Below, piece after piece: positions 1-8,712 of a stretch of 64,000 bases of DNA. Numbering within the stretch: position 1 is the stretch's first letter; every line of letters starts with the position of its first letter. The position numbers were made by a program, and so were the translations under genes. Source of the DNA: Myxococcales bacterium (GTDB taxonomy: Bacteria; Myxococcota_A; UBA9042); contig JAGSHB010000001.1 in the NCBI GenBank assembly GCA_023954815.1, forward strand, positions 62,001-126,000, read 5' to 3'. The notes below the pieces were generated by a model. The model had not been told where the DNA came from. It searched no databases and worked only from the letters and a program-made list of their open reading frames with translations.

Positions 1-1022
1 TGCTGCGGGCTGCACTGCCAAGCGGAGCAATCGACGTCCGACTTGCAGGTATCGCCATTGGCGCACTTGCCGGCCTTGCATGCACCAACGTCGGTCACGC
101 AGTCGGCGTCAGTCTTGCAGAATGCCGAGCAGCCGAGGCTGAAGCAGAGGTCGTTTTCACAGGTAGCGACGTCACCCTCGACCGGGTTGTCGTTGCAGGA
201 CTTGGCCAAGGTGGCGCCGGTCTTGCTCTTCGGGGTGTGCGACTTGGGGCCGCAGCGCTGGATGATCTCGCCGTAGATGAAGTACAGACGGCAGCGCTCG
301 GTGGCGCCATCGCAGTCCGAATCAGCGCTGCACTCTTTCCACGAGGTGGCGGGCACGCACGTCGTGTAGCTCTGGCCCTGCTGCAGCTGCTGCTTCGAAG
401 CCAACTCAACGCAGGCCCACTTGTCGCCGTGGGGCGAGTTGTCGCCGCCGACCGCGTCGGTGCACTCGCTGTTGGTGGTGCTGTCTTCGATGCCATCAGC
501 GCCGTCAGCGCCGGTCGCATTGTTCTTCTCGTCTTTCTGGATGGTGCAGGACTTGCTGCAGGCACCCGATGAGCAACGGTTGGTCTCGCACTGCGCGTCG
601 AGGCAGGCACGGTAGGCGGTGGCCTTGGGGTCCTGGCTCGGCGTTCCACTCGGAGGTGGCTGGCAGTCCGTGGTCGGGCCACACGCTTCGCCAAACTTCT
701 TCAAGTTGACAGGCGTGGTAGTTTTGCAGGCGTTGTTCTGACAAACCTGGCCAGCGCCGCACGACCCACAAGGCTTCGCGCATCCGGGGATAAAGCCGCA
801 CTGCTTACCGGCGCAATCACATGTGCCACCACCGCCCGTGTCTGTTCCGGCAGCGTCGGTGGTTGCGTCTGCGGTGCCACCAGTGGTGTCTCCGGCGCTG
901 GCGTCGGAGCCAGCGACGTTAGTGTCGGTAGGGGTGGTGCCGGTGTTGGTGTTGTCGTTGCTTCCACAACCAGCCACCAGCGCCGCACAGACCATCAAGG
1001 CCAAAATGCTATGCCGCTTCAT
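1..1022 (-). CDS. Cys-rich surface lipoprotein, N-terminal part (runs off the left edge)
   Basis: The frame is open from ATG at 1022 to the window edge, giving about 340 residues with no stop. The start follows a GGAG box about 10 nt upstream. The first 20 residues are a lipoprotein signal ending in the lipobox LVAGC, so the mature protein should be lipid-anchored after cleavage before Cys20. Next comes a Thr/Asp/Gly/Ala linker of about 45 residues. The rest has many Cys pairs (CDCAGKQC, CGSCGAG, CKSDVDCSAWQC) and no enzyme motif. The style matches the Cys-rich lipoproteins later in the window, though it lacks the CDDGNxCT repeat so far. Function is unknown; surface location is inferred from the signal. 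The C-terminus is outside the window. Confidence 0.8.
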   Translation of the reverse strand, partial: MKRHSILALMVCAALVAGCGSNDNTNTGTTPTDTNVAGSDASAGDTTGGTADATTDAAGTDTGGGGTCDCAGKQCGFIPGCAKPCGSCGAGQVCQNNACKTTTPVNLKKFGEACGPTTDCQPPPSGTPSQDPKATAYRACLDAQCETNRCSSGACSKSCTIQKDEKNNATGADGADGIEDSTTNSECTDAVGGDNSPHGDKWACVELASKQQLQQGQSYTTCVPATSWKECSADSDCDGATERCRLYFIYGEIIQRCGPKSHTPKSKTGATLAKSCNDNPVEGDVATCENDLCFSLGCSAFCKTDADCVTDVGACKAGKCANGDTCKSDVDCSAWQCSPQ

Positions 1023-1236
1023 GCGTATTATCTCCAAATCAGGCCAGGGGAGCGAGGCCAGTATGTTGTGCCTGCCGCCTTCCCCTGGCGGCTGCTTGCA
1101 ATGGTCGTTCGTCAGGGAGGGCCTGTGAACGCGCTTGTCCAGCCCAAAGGTGGAGTCGCTAACCGATAAGAACTGCCGGAAAATCCAGCGAGAAATGCCA
1201 CTGGGGCTGCGGGCGCAGAGATCCCAGAATCGCGGC

Positions 1237-1266
1237 ATAGTAGGGACTCGGCACAAATCGCGTCAA
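1237..1266 (-). promoter_or_regulatory. Sigma70-type promoter for the Cys-rich lipoprotein gene
   Basis: Read on the minus strand, TTGACG (1261-1266) is followed after 18 nt by TACTAT (1237-1242). This is a good match to -35/-10 consensus. Transcription would begin near 1229 and give a leader of about 205 nt before the ATG at 1022. No other gene lies between. Confidence 0.5.
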
Positions 1267-1277
1267 GGTGTGGATCG

Positions 1278-1291
1278 TTGCACTTGTGCAA
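1278..1291. promoter_or_regulatory. Inverted repeat, candidate operator
   Basis: TTGCAC-TT-GTGCAA is a perfect 6-bp inverted repeat with a 2-bp centre. It lies about 12 bp upstream of the proposed -35 box at 1261-1266 and downstream of the panC stop. The position suits an activator or repressor site. No regulator is assigned. Confidence 0.3.
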
Positions 1292-1310
1292 TCTCTGGAA
1301 CAAACGAGAA

Positions 1311-2222
1311 TTAAACGTGTATGGGTCCAACGTTGTCGATTAGTCGCGTTGTCCCGAGCCAAACGGCCGCCACAACGCGGAAGGAGCCGCCTAGTGGGGA
1401 CGGGCGATCTGTGAGAACCGCTAAGGTCTGGGCGTCGACGGCGTGGAGGTAGTCGACGCGCATTCCCGCACTCGTGACGCGCTGGCGGGCGGCGTGCACC
1501 GCTTGAGCTGGCTCCGCGTCGCCGCATGCGAGTTGGCGGGAAACCTGAGTCAGCGCGCTGAACAACTCCGGCGCGACCTGGCGTTGTTCTGGGGTGAGAT
1601 AGCGATTGCGAGAGCTCATGGCGAGCCCGTCAGACTCTCGAACGGTTGGTGCACCTACGATGCGAGTTGGATGATGAAGATCTTCCGCCAGCCGGCGAAT
1701 CACTTGCAGCTGTTGGTAGTCTTTCTCGCCGAACACCGCGAAATCAGCTCCCGCGATGTTGAGCAGTTTGAGGACGACGCGAGCGACGCCTCCGAAAAAA
1801 TGTGGTCGGCTTGTACCGCACAGTCCTTCTGCCAGCGTTGGCACGGTGACCTCAGTCTGATCCCCTGGCGGGTACATCTCTTTGGCGGACGGGGCGAAGA
1901 CCCAGCGAACGCCACGCGTGCCGCACGCGTGGACATCTTCACCCAGCGTCCGCGGGTAGTCGCCGAAGTCTTCGTTGGCCGCGAACTGGGTTGGATTGAC
2001 AAAGATGGAGACGATAACCGCACCTGCAACCGCATGAGCGCGGTCTACTAGGGCCAGGTGGCCCTCATGGAGGGCGCCCATGGTTGGCACCAATGCGATC
2101 TCGTCCCCGGGATGGGCAGCCCGCCAAGCGGCTACCGCACGTCGGAGCCCCGCGGCGGTGTGAATCACAGATGGTACATCGTTCCGCGCGATTTCGCGTT
2201 GGTGTACTGCGCCGCTCGTCAC
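1311..2222 (-). CDS. panC: Pantothenate synthetase
   Basis: PanC joins pantoate and beta-alanine using ATP, the last step of pantothenate (coenzyme A precursor) synthesis in the cytoplasm. The 303-residue product is close to the usual 280-290. Family signatures are [12 protein letters not shown] near residue 46 (nucleotide-binding HIGH-like motif), [15 protein letters not shown] and the KMSKS-equivalent stretch MSSRNRYL. The start ATG overlaps the panB stop by 4 nt (ATGA), so translation is probably coupled and the two form one operon. The first 15 or so residues extend beyond most family members. The assignment is secure. Confidence 0.96.
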   Translation of the reverse strand: MTSGAVHQREIARNDVPSVIHTAAGLRRAVAAWRAAHPGDEIALVPTMGALHEGHLALVDRAHAVAGAVIVSIFVNPTQFAANEDFGDYPRTLGEDVHACGTRGVRWVFAPSAKEMYPPGDQTEVTVPTLAEGLCGTSRPHFFGGVARVVLKLLNIAGADFAVFGEKDYQQLQVIRRLAEDLHHPTRIVGAPTVRESDGLAMSSRNRYLTPEQRQVAPELFSALTQVSRQLACGDAEPAQAVHAARQRVTSAGMRVDYLHAVDAQTLAVLTDRPSPLGGSFRVVAAVWLGTTRLIDNVGPIHV

Positions 2223-3253
2223 GGAACAGCCTTCAGCGGTAGCGAATCAAGATCGGTCTTCGGGTCGTGATACTCGTGCTCTTGCCCCGGAAAGTCTCCT
2301 GAGCGGACTTCGGTTCGATACGCGCTGAGAGCAGCCCGCGTGAGCGCTCCTAATTCCGCGAAACGTTTTAGAAACTTTGGAGTGAACTCGGGGTTGAGGC
2401 CCAACATGTCATACAGCACCAGAATTTGCCCGTCACAGCCAACGCCTGCGCCGATACCAATCGTTGGAATGGTAAGTGCGTCGGTCACTTCGGCTGCCAA
2501 ACGGGCAGGAATGCCCTCGAGTACAACGGCATACGCCCCGGCGGCTTCCACGGCGCGCGCATCGGCAAGAAGACTGGCGCGGGCCGCGAAGCCGCGCCCC
2601 TGGATCTTGTGCCCGCCCATCGCGTGGACGGACTGCGGCGTGAGCCCAATGTGAGCCATCACTGGAATTCCGCAACCCACGAGTCGAGCGATTGTGGGAG
2701 CGACGTCAGCGCCGCCCTCGAGCTTCACGGCGTGCGCGCCCCCCTCGGCCATCAGGCGTGCAGCGTTCGGGAGGGCCACGTCAACGCTGTGGTACGTCAT
2801 GAACGGCATGTCGGCGACCAAGTGGGCGCGACGCAGACCGCGACGAACCGACCGGCAGTGGTACAAAATGTCGTCCAGCGTGACAGGCAGCGTCGATTCT
2901 TGACCTTGAATGACGTTGCCCAGTGAGTCGCCAACTAGCACGACGTCGATGTGCGCATCGTCGACAAGCCGCGCAAAAGTGGCGTCGTAGCAGGTCACCG
3001 CGGTGATCCGGGTGCCCTTGCGCTTCATCCGGGCAAGCGTCGGCAGACGAACTGGCTTTCGCGGCTTGGAGCCACCGCCAGGAGAGACGGCTGAGTAGAC
3101 GGCAACGGGCCCGTCTGTCGGCGTGGTCGGCGCGGGCTCAGCCGGTGCTTTACCAGCGGCAGGTCGGCGGGACGAGGAAATCAACGGCGGATCGGCGAGC
3201 GAAGACAACTGTCCAGCCACACCAGCCGTCGGGCGGTGTTTGTAGTCGGTCAT
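2219..3253 (-). CDS. panB: 3-methyl-2-oxobutanoate hydroxymethyltransferase
   Basis: PanB transfers a hydroxymethyl group from methylene-tetrahydrofolate to ketoisovalerate, the first committed step to pantoate. Family motifs seen are [25 protein letters not shown] (metal-binding Asp), [20 protein letters not shown] and the Glu-containing VLEGIP. The start at 3253 follows GGAGG at 9 nt; a longer frame reaches 3466 but has no such site. The product has 344 residues against about 265 typical, because a Pro/Ala/Ser-rich segment of about 65 residues precedes the catalytic barrel. It overlaps panC by 4 nt. Function is secure; the role of the extension is unknown. Confidence 0.95.
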   Translation of the reverse strand: MTDYKHRPTAGVAGQLSSLADPPLISSSRRPAAGKAPAEPAPTTPTDGPVAVYSAVSPGGGSKPRKPVRLPTLARMKRKGTRITAVTCYDATFARLVDDAHIDVVLVGDSLGNVIQGQESTLPVTLDDILYHCRSVRRGLRRAHLVADMPFMTYHSVDVALPNAARLMAEGGAHAVKLEGGADVAPTIARLVGCGIPVMAHIGLTPQSVHAMGGHKIQGRGFAARASLLADARAVEAAGAYAVVLEGIPARLAAEVTDALTIPTIGIGAGVGCDGQILVLYDMLGLNPEFTPKFLKRFAELGALTRAALSAYRTEVRSGDFPGQEHEYHDPKTDLDSLPLKAVP

Positions 3254-3565
3254 GGTGGGTGGCCTCCGGCGACGTATCGCCTCGTGGTGGTAGACCCCGT
3301 ACTCCCCCCTTTTAGGCGATGCCGCGCCACGGCGCAACGATCGATCGGTGCAATCAGCCAGCAATGGGTCCCCGGGCACGGTGACGCCAGGTACGCCGAT
3401 GTCCGAGGAGCATTCATATAATGGTCGTTGCTCACCGATGGCTGTCGCTGCTATGGTCCCGCGCACCCAGGGCCCGCCACCATAGGTTTATTGCCCTGGG
3501 AACTGTCGTGAGAGACGTCGATGGGCCCGATTCCATCGCCGTCGCCTATTTGCTTAGAGGTACGT
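3254..3565. other. Divergent intergenic region between panB and the subtilase gene
   Basis: This stretch of 312 bp separates two divergently read genes, so it should hold both promoters. TATAAT occurs at 3417-3422 on the plus strand but has no good -35 partner. A better plus-strand pair is listed separately. No clear panB promoter was found. No convincing additional gene was seen. Confidence 0.5.
3428..3457 (+). promoter_or_regulatory. Candidate promoter for the subtilase gene
   Basis: TTGCTC (3428-3433) and TATGGT (3452-3457) are separated by 18 nt on the plus strand. Initiation near 3464 would give a leader of about 100 nt to the ATG at 3566. The match is moderate and rests on sequence alone. 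Confidence 0.3.
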
Positions 3566-6500
3566 ATGCTTGTCCGTTTTCGCGCACTTGCGCTGGTCAC
3601 CATTCTTTGTCTATCCGCAACCGCGATGGCGAAAGTGGCCAAGTCGACGTGGCCACCCAAAGTCGGCGCCAACTTCTCTGATCCGGCCACTTGGCCCAAC
3701 GACCCTGGGTACGCCCAGTGCAAGAAGGACAAAGACGGCAAGTGCGAGATGATGGACGGAAAGGCTGTCATCTCTGGCGGCGATTGGAATCTCTGGTCGT
3801 TTACGCCACCCAACTACGCGAAGTACCCGGGCTTTCGTCAGGCCGAGGTCCCGATGGGTGTCGGCATGCACGCCGATACTGCATGGACAAAGACCGTCGG
3901 CGATCGTCGCGTCATGATCGCGGTGCTCGACTCGGGAATTAAGTGGAATCACGACGATCTCGTCAACAAGCACTACCTCAATCGCGGCGAGCTGCCGGCT
4001 CCTGAGAAGGCGTGCCGCACCAAGGAGTACAAGGACGACCCCTACGACACCAATGGCGACGGCATCTTCAATATGCTCGATTGGACGACGGAAAACGGCA
4101 ACGACCGCCCCAAGACGCCGTGCGATACGCGTGTCAAAGATCTGAACAAGAACGGCCTCATCGATCCCCAAGATCTCATCAAGACGTTCTCCGACGGCAA
4201 AGACGGCGATAGCAATGGCTACCTCGACGACATCTCGGGCTGGGACTTCTTCCGGGACGACAACGACCCCTACGACGACACCCAATTTGGCCACGGTACT
4301 GGCGAGGCCAGGGATTCGGCCGCTGAGGGCAACAATGGTCGTGGCTCGCTGGGCGTGTGCCCTGAGTGCACCATCTTGAATGTTCGCGTGGCAGACAGCT
4401 TCGTTTGCGACTCCAACGACTTCGCCGGCGCGGTCATCTTCGCCGTCGATTCTGGCGCGCAGGTGGTCCAGGAAGCGCTGGGCTCCATCAACATGACGCC
4501 CTATGCCCGCGACGCCATTGAGTACGCCTACGACAACAACACGGTCATCATCGCTTCGGCGGCGGACGAGCTGTCGTTTCACCACAACATGCCTGGCACC
4601 AACAATCACATGACGTACGTGCACGCCATCGTCTTTGATGGTTCCTCGCAGAAGTCATCGACCACGTTCCTGAACTTCAACAACTGCACCAACTACGGCG
4701 GCCAGCTGCTGCTGTCGACACCCGGCACGGGCTGCTCGTCTGAGGCTGTGGGTATGACCTCGGGTCACGCCGGCATGATCTACTCGGCTGGTCTCCAGGC
4801 GAAGACGGACCCGCCGCTGAGCGCGGAAGAGCTGCGCGGTATCCTGATCATGAGCAGCGACGACATCGATGTTCCGGAGAGCAAGACCGACCCGACGAAG
4901 TTCCCCTCCGGCAAGGGCTGGGATCTGCACTTCGGCTACGGACGCAACAACGTGTTCAAGTCCGTCAACATGGTTCTTGACGACATGATCCCGCCGGATA
5001 TCGACATCATCGAGCCGCTCTGGTTTGAGCCGATCGAGATTACCCAGACCCCGAAAATCAAGATCAAAGCGCGGATCGGAACGCGCGCCGACGGTAAGAA
5101 AGCGCGCTACGCCAAGTACAAATGGACCCTGGAAATCGCCAAGGGTGTCGATCCGAAAAGTGGCTGGAAGGAGGTTGCTAAGGGCGACACGACCGGCATC
5201 AACGGTGACATCTGGGAGTGGGACGCGGCGGCTACCGCGAAGGAAATGTTCGACTTCGACGCGCCGCTGATTCACCACGATCAGTACACGGTGACCCTGC
5301 GTATCAAAGTCACCGCCGACAACGGCAAGGGCAAGACGGTCGCCAACGAGTTCCGCAAGACGGTCGGTCTGTACCAAGATCCCGACCTGCTCCCCGGCTT
5401 CCCCAAGCGCATGACCACTTCTGTCGAAGCGAGTCCGAAACTCTTCGATCTCGATGGCGAGCCTGGCGACGAGATCATCGTGCCCACCGCTGACGGCGTC
5501 ATCCACGCATGGAAGGGCGACGGCACCGAGGCGAAAGGCTGGCCGCAGTACACACCGATTCGCCGGGAGTTCACCGACGAGTGGAAGGCCAACGTCAAGA
5601 AGGCCTGCGCGTACCGCAAGGACAAGAAGGGCTGCAAGGCTCAGGTGGGCAAGGGACTCGACCCAGCGTACCGCGAGACGGCCATCGTCAACTCGCCCGC
5701 AATTGGCGATCTCGACGGTGACAAGGAAGTGGAGGTCATCATCTCCACATTCGACGGCTCGCTGCTCGCGTTCCACAAAGACGGCAAGCCGGTGAAGGGA
5801 TTCCCAGTGCGGATCGACGCCAAAGATGTCGCTGAGACGAACCCCAGCCGTACGCTGGATGACGGCATCGCTGGCAGCCCCGTGCTCGCCGACCTCGATA
5901 AGGACGGCAAGCTCGAGATCATCATCGGTGGTATGGACCAGTGGCTCTACGTCTACCGTCACGATGGTACGCAGCAGCCTGGTTTCCCAGTGTTGGTCAG
6001 CGATCCGGCACTCAAGGGCAGCATCCGCGCTCGTATTTTCGCGTCGCCGTCGGTCGGTGACGTCAATGGCGACGGCCTGCTCGACATCGCAGTCGGCACC
6101 AACGAGGTGCTCGGCGCCGCGGCGGTGAAGAACGAAGGTCGCGGGTACATCATCCACGGCGACGGCAACAACCATGAGGGCGGCGCCATTCACAAGGGCT
6201 GGCCGGTCAAGGTCTATGGTCTGATGGCTGACGTGCTGCCGCTCGTCGGTCGTGGCGTGCCGGGCAATCCCGCCTTGGTCGACATCGATTTCGACGGCAA
6301 GCTTGAGATCAACTTCGACTCGATCGGTTCCGCTGGGCTCATGTTCCGCCATGATGGCAAGCCTTACACGTGGCCCATCCCCGGCTCGAAGAAGAAGCTC
6401 AAGACCTTCGACAACAAGAACTTCGGCGCCAAGAGCGACACCAAAGACAGCCCGGCGTACATCCTCATCGCCAACGCCGCTTTGGGCAAGATTGACCCCA

Positions 6501-7210
6501 AGGGTGGTGTGGACTTGGTCAAAGCGACTGCGGGATTCAACTTTGCGCTGACTTTTGCTTCGGGCGGCAAGCGCGCTGACTTCGATCACCACCTGTCGGC
6601 CTGGGATCTGCAGACGGCGACCATGCTGGAGGGCTGGCCGCGGGTCATGGACGATTGGCAGTTCTTCCTCAACCCGGCCATCGTCGATATCGACGGCGAC
6701 AACAAGCCTGAGGTGGTCGCTGGTTCAGCTGGCTACTTGGTGCACGCTTGGAACTACCTCGGCGAGGAGCCCAAGGGCTGGCCGAAGTACACCAACGGCT
6801 GGGTTCTCACCTCGCCAGCGGTCGGCGACATCGACGGCGACGGCAAGTACGACGTCACCGCTGGTACGCGCAACGGCTGGATGTTCGCCTGGAAGGGCAC
6901 CGGCAAAATGGCCAACAGCATCCGCGAGTGGTCGTTTTACGGTCACGATCTCCACAACACCAACAACTACCACAACCCCATCGATCCCTACCGTGACCAA
7001 GTCGGCGGCGGCGCTGATGCGGGTGGTACGGACGCCGGCGGAACTGCCGACGCTGGTGGCACGGCTGACGCTGGTGGAACCACCACGCCCCCGAAAGACA
7101 AGGACGATGGCGGCTGCACGGCTCAGCCTTCGTCGAGCGGCCCGTTTGGCGTGTTAAGCGTCATTTTGATGCTCATGGCCGTGGTCCTGCTGCGTCGCCG
7201 GGAGGTCTAG
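3566..7210 (+). CDS. Secreted subtilisin-like (S8) protease with FG-GAP/VCBS-like repeats and MYXO-CTERM-like tail
   Basis: This 1214-residue protein begins at ATG 3566 (AGAGG 5 nt upstream), which places a signal peptide (RALALVTILCLSATAMA) at the N-terminus. The S8 triad is readable as Asp122 in AVLDSGI, His243 in FGHGTG and Ser391 or Ser392 in GTGCSSEA. Two deviations stand out. The usual GTSMAxP box is degenerate, and the oxyanion Asn of AAGN is Asp334 (ASAADE). Asp-rich loops into the catalytic domain look Ca2+-binding. From about residue 615 there are repeated DLDGDxxxE/DIDGDGKYD units typical of FG-GAP/VCBS propellers. A DAGGT-rich linker leads to GGC, a hydrophobic helix and LRRRE, as in MYXO-CTERM proteins. 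It is probably surface-anchored. The substrate is unknown. Confidence 0.9.
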   Translation: MLVRFRALALVTILCLSATAMAKVAKSTWPPKVGANFSDPATWPNDPGYAQCKKDKDGKCEMMDGKAVISGGDWNLWSFTPPNYAKYPGFRQAEVPMGVGMHADTAWTKTVGDRRVMIAVLDSGIKWNHDDLVNKHYLNRGELPAPEKACRTKEYKDDPYDTNGDGIFNMLDWTTENGNDRPKTPCDTRVKDLNKNGLIDPQDLIKTFSDGKDGDSNGYLDDISGWDFFRDDNDPYDDTQFGHGTGEARDSAAEGNNGRGSLGVCPECTILNVRVADSFVCDSNDFAGAVIFAVDSGAQVVQEALGSINMTPYARDAIEYAYDNNTVIIASAADELSFHHNMPGTNNHMTYVHAIVFDGSSQKSSTTFLNFNNCTNYGGQLLLSTPGTGCSSEAVGMTSGHAGMIYSAGLQAKTDPPLSAEELRGILIMSSDDIDVPESKTDPTKFPSGKGWDLHFGYGRNNVFKSVNMVLDDMIPPDIDIIEPLWFEPIEITQTPKIKIKARIGTRADGKKARYAKYKWTLEIAKGVDPKSGWKEVAKGDTTGINGDIWEWDAAATAKEMFDFDAPLIHHDQYTVTLRIKVTADNGKGKTVANEFRKTVGLYQDPDLLPGFPKRMTTSVEASPKLFDLDGEPGDEIIVPTADGVIHAWKGDGTEAKGWPQYTPIRREFTDEWKANVKKACAYRKDKKGCKAQVGKGLDPAYRETAIVNSPAIGDLDGDKEVEVIISTFDGSLLAFHKDGKPVKGFPVRIDAKDVAETNPSRTLDDGIAGSPVLADLDKDGKLEIIIGGMDQWLYVYRHDGTQQPGFPVLVSDPALKGSIRARIFASPSVGDVNGDGLLDIAVGTNEVLGAAAVKNEGRGYIIHGDGNNHEGGAIHKGWPVKVYGLMADVLPLVGRGVPGNPALVDIDFDGKLEINFDSIGSAGLMFRHDGKPYTWPIPGSKKKLKTFDNKNFGAKSDTKDSPAYILIANAALGKIDPKGGVDLVKATAGFNFALTFASGGKRADFDHHLSAWDLQTATMLEGWPRVMDDWQFFLNPAIVDIDGDNKPEVVAGSAGYLVHAWNYLGEEPKGWPKYTNGWVLTSPAVGDIDGDGKYDVTAGTRNGWMFAWKGTGKMANSIREWSFYGHDLHNTNNYHNPIDPYRDQVGGGADAGGTDAGGTADAGGTADAGGTTTPPKDKDDGGCTAQPSSSGPFGVLSVILMLMAVVLLRRREV

Positions 7211-7213
7211 TCG

Positions 7214-7615
7214 ATGTTTCGCACCCGCGTCGAAGAGGAGCGCTTCGCTTGCTACAAGTGTGAGGAAGAGCTCGTATTTGAGGTGAAAGTCGCGCGTCTG
7301 GATACGTGCCCCAACTGTGGGTCGTATCTGCACTCGTGCCGCAACTGCAGGTTCTGGAGTCCGTCGGCGCACAACCAGTGCATCGAGAACCAGGGCGAGT
7401 TCATTCGTGATCGTGAGGCGGGCAACTTCTGTGGCCACTTCTCGTTTCGCGTCATTGGTGACGACAGCGCGGCCGAGGAACTCGACAGTGCCAAAGCCCG
7501 CCTCGACGCGCTCTTTGGTGGTGGTGCTCCGGCATCTGGGGCGTCTGCCTCATCAGCACCTCAGTCGCCCGAGGACGCGGCACGCGCGCGTCTCGACGCC
7601 TTGTTCAAGAAGTAG
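7214..7615 (+). CDS. Small zinc-ribbon protein
   Basis: The start lies 3 nt after the subtilase stop, so it is probably translated from the same mRNA. The 133-residue product carries three CxxC knuckles (CYKC, CPNC, CRNC) plus further Cys residues, enough for one or two zinc sites in the first 85 residues. The C-terminal third is low complexity and carries the same motif twice, [11 protein letters not shown] and [11 protein letters not shown]. There is no signal peptide, so it is cytoplasmic. I do not recognise a named family. A role in nucleic-acid or protein binding is an inference from the ribbons alone. Confidence 0.8.
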   Translation: MFRTRVEEERFACYKCEEELVFEVKVARLDTCPNCGSYLHSCRNCRFWSPSAHNQCIENQGEFIRDREAGNFCGHFSFRVIGDDSAAEELDSAKARLDALFGGGAPASGASASSAPQSPEDAARARLDALFKK

Positions 7616-7638
7616 GTCGACAAAGCTGCTGGCGGGGA

Positions 7639-7667
7639 TTGACACCGCCCGCTGCATTGCGCATAAC
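7639..7667 (+). promoter_or_regulatory. Promoter of tRNA-Pro
   Basis: TTGACA (7639-7644) and CATAAC (7662-7667) are separated by 17 nt. Transcription would start near 7674, about 34 nt before the mature tRNA. This leader can fold through CGCTCC (7677-7682) and GGAGCG (7693-7698). Confidence 0.6.
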
Positions 7668-7707
7668 CGGCGCCCGCGCTCCGCTTTCCCGAGGAGCGTG
7701 GCATGTT

Positions 7708-7781
7708 CGGGGTGTAGCGCAGCCTGGTAGCGCACTTGCTTCGGGAGCAAGGGGTCGCTGGTTCGAATCCAGTCACCCCGA
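7708..7781 (+). tRNA. tRNA-Pro(CGG)
   Basis: The 74-nt cloverleaf has acceptor arms CGGGGTG (7708-7714) and CACCCCG (7774-7780) with discriminator A at 7781. The D arm carries AGCGCAGCCTGGTAGCGC. The anticodon stem CTTGC/GCAAG encloses the loop TTCGGGA with anticodon CGG at 7742-7744. The T arm has GTTCGAATCC. The 3' CCA is not encoded. It reads CCG codons for proline. Confidence 0.96.
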
Positions 7782-7786
7782 CTCGA

Positions 7787-7829
7787 GAGGGGCATCGGGC
7801 CATCGGTCTGGTGCCCCTCCCGCATTTTT
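7787..7829 (+). terminator. Rho-independent terminator after tRNA-Pro
   Basis: GAGGGGCA (7787-7794) pairs perfectly with TGCCCCTC (7812-7819). A run of five T follows at 7825-7829. It sits 6 nt after the tRNA and before the pseudouridine synthase start. Confidence 0.65.
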
Positions 7830-7876
7830 GCCCCAAGTTCGTTATTGTTTCGCCGAACCGCCACACGGAGGCGACC

Positions 7877-8641
7877 ATGGCCCAATCCCACGACAAACCT
7901 CGCGTGCTCCACGAAGACGACGCCATCCTGGTCGTCAACAAACCGCCGGGTTGGTTGGTTGCGGAGGACGGCCGCGATCGCACGGTGTTGGCTTGGGCTC
8001 AATCCCGCGCCGATGGCACCGATGGGGCGACGCTGCACCTCGTTCACCGGCTCGATCGTGATACGTCCGGCGTGATGATTTTGGCCAAGGGCAAGGCGAT
8101 CGCCGCCGCGCTGACAACGGCCTTCAGTGAACGCAAAGTCTACAAGCTCTACCTCGCCCTGACGTTTCCGGTGCCTGCCGTGCGCTGGGCCAAGGTGGTG
8201 CATCGCCTGCGCGCCCGGCGCATCGACGGTGGTGAGCGGATGGAAGTCGTCGAAGAGGGCGGCCAGCTCGCCGAAAGTGAGGTCGAGGTCTTGTCCCGTG
8301 GGCGTCGCTACGGTCTCGTTCGCGTATTGCCGCAACAAGGTCGCAAGCACCATGTGCGCGTCGCGCTGGCCGACCTAGGCGCGCCTATTGTGGGCGATTT
8401 CCTCTATGGCGGCAGGCGCGCATCTCGGCTGTCCAAGCGGGTTATGTTGCACGCACGCTCCCTGGAATTGGCCCATCCGACCACGGGTGAGCATCTCCGT
8501 CTGCGCGCTCCTCTCGCACCTGATATGCGAGCGTTTTTTGAAGAGGACGCTGGTCAAGTGCCGTCGGACACGGACCGTCGGCATCGCCGTGCCAAACCGA
8601 AGCGCCGAGGCCCCCAGGGCAAAGACAAGCGTCGCGGCTAG
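7877..8641 (+). CDS. RluA-family RNA pseudouridine synthase
   Basis: The enzyme isomerises uridine to pseudouridine in rRNA or tRNA. The family signature HRLDRDTSGVMILAKG near residue 60 contains the catalytic Asp. Other RluA features are VVNKPPGWLV and RKHHVRVALADLG. The 254-residue product starts at ATG 7877, 6 nt after GGAGG; a longer frame begins inside the tRNA and is rejected. There is no S4 domain, unlike the second family member at 34816. The last 30 residues are strongly basic (RRHRRAKPKRRG), which would help RNA binding. The target position in RNA cannot be read from sequence. Confidence 0.93.
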   Translation: MAQSHDKPRVLHEDDAILVVNKPPGWLVAEDGRDRTVLAWAQSRADGTDGATLHLVHRLDRDTSGVMILAKGKAIAAALTTAFSERKVYKLYLALTFPVPAVRWAKVVHRLRARRIDGGERMEVVEEGGQLAESEVEVLSRGRRYGLVRVLPQQGRKHHVRVALADLGAPIVGDFLYGGRRASRLSKRVMLHARSLELAHPTTGEHLRLRAPLAPDMRAFFEEDAGQVPSDTDRRHRRAKPKRRGPQGKDKRRG

Positions 8642-8647
8642 CTACCC

Positions 8648-8707
8648 GTCACTCTGGCCGCAGTCACTCTGGCCGCAGTCACTCTGGCCGCAGTCACTCT
8701 GGCCGCA
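8648..8707. repeat. Four exact tandem copies of a 15-bp unit
   Basis: GTCACTCTGGCCGCA is repeated four times without change, starting 6 bp after the stop of the pseudouridine synthase gene. It ends just before the convergent lipoprotein stop at 8713. It is non-coding and fills the gap between two convergent genes. Confidence 0.95.
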
Positions 8708-8712
8708 GTGGC

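Noticed and set aside
1112-1330. 72-codon minus-strand frame after panC
   Set aside because: It overlaps the panC end, has no ribosome site, and covers the proposed promoter of the next gene.
3254-3466. Longer panB frame starting at 3466
   Set aside because: The ATG at 3253 has a clear GGAGG site and the extra 71 residues show no family similarity.
4655-6592. 645-codon minus-strand frame opposite the subtilase gene
   Set aside because: It is the shadow of the plus-strand gene, which has clear S8 and FG-GAP motifs; the minus frame has no domain or ribosome site.
7736-7876. Pseudouridine synthase start inside the tRNA gene
   Set aside because: The tRNA cloverleaf is complete and ATG 7877 has a strong ribosome site.
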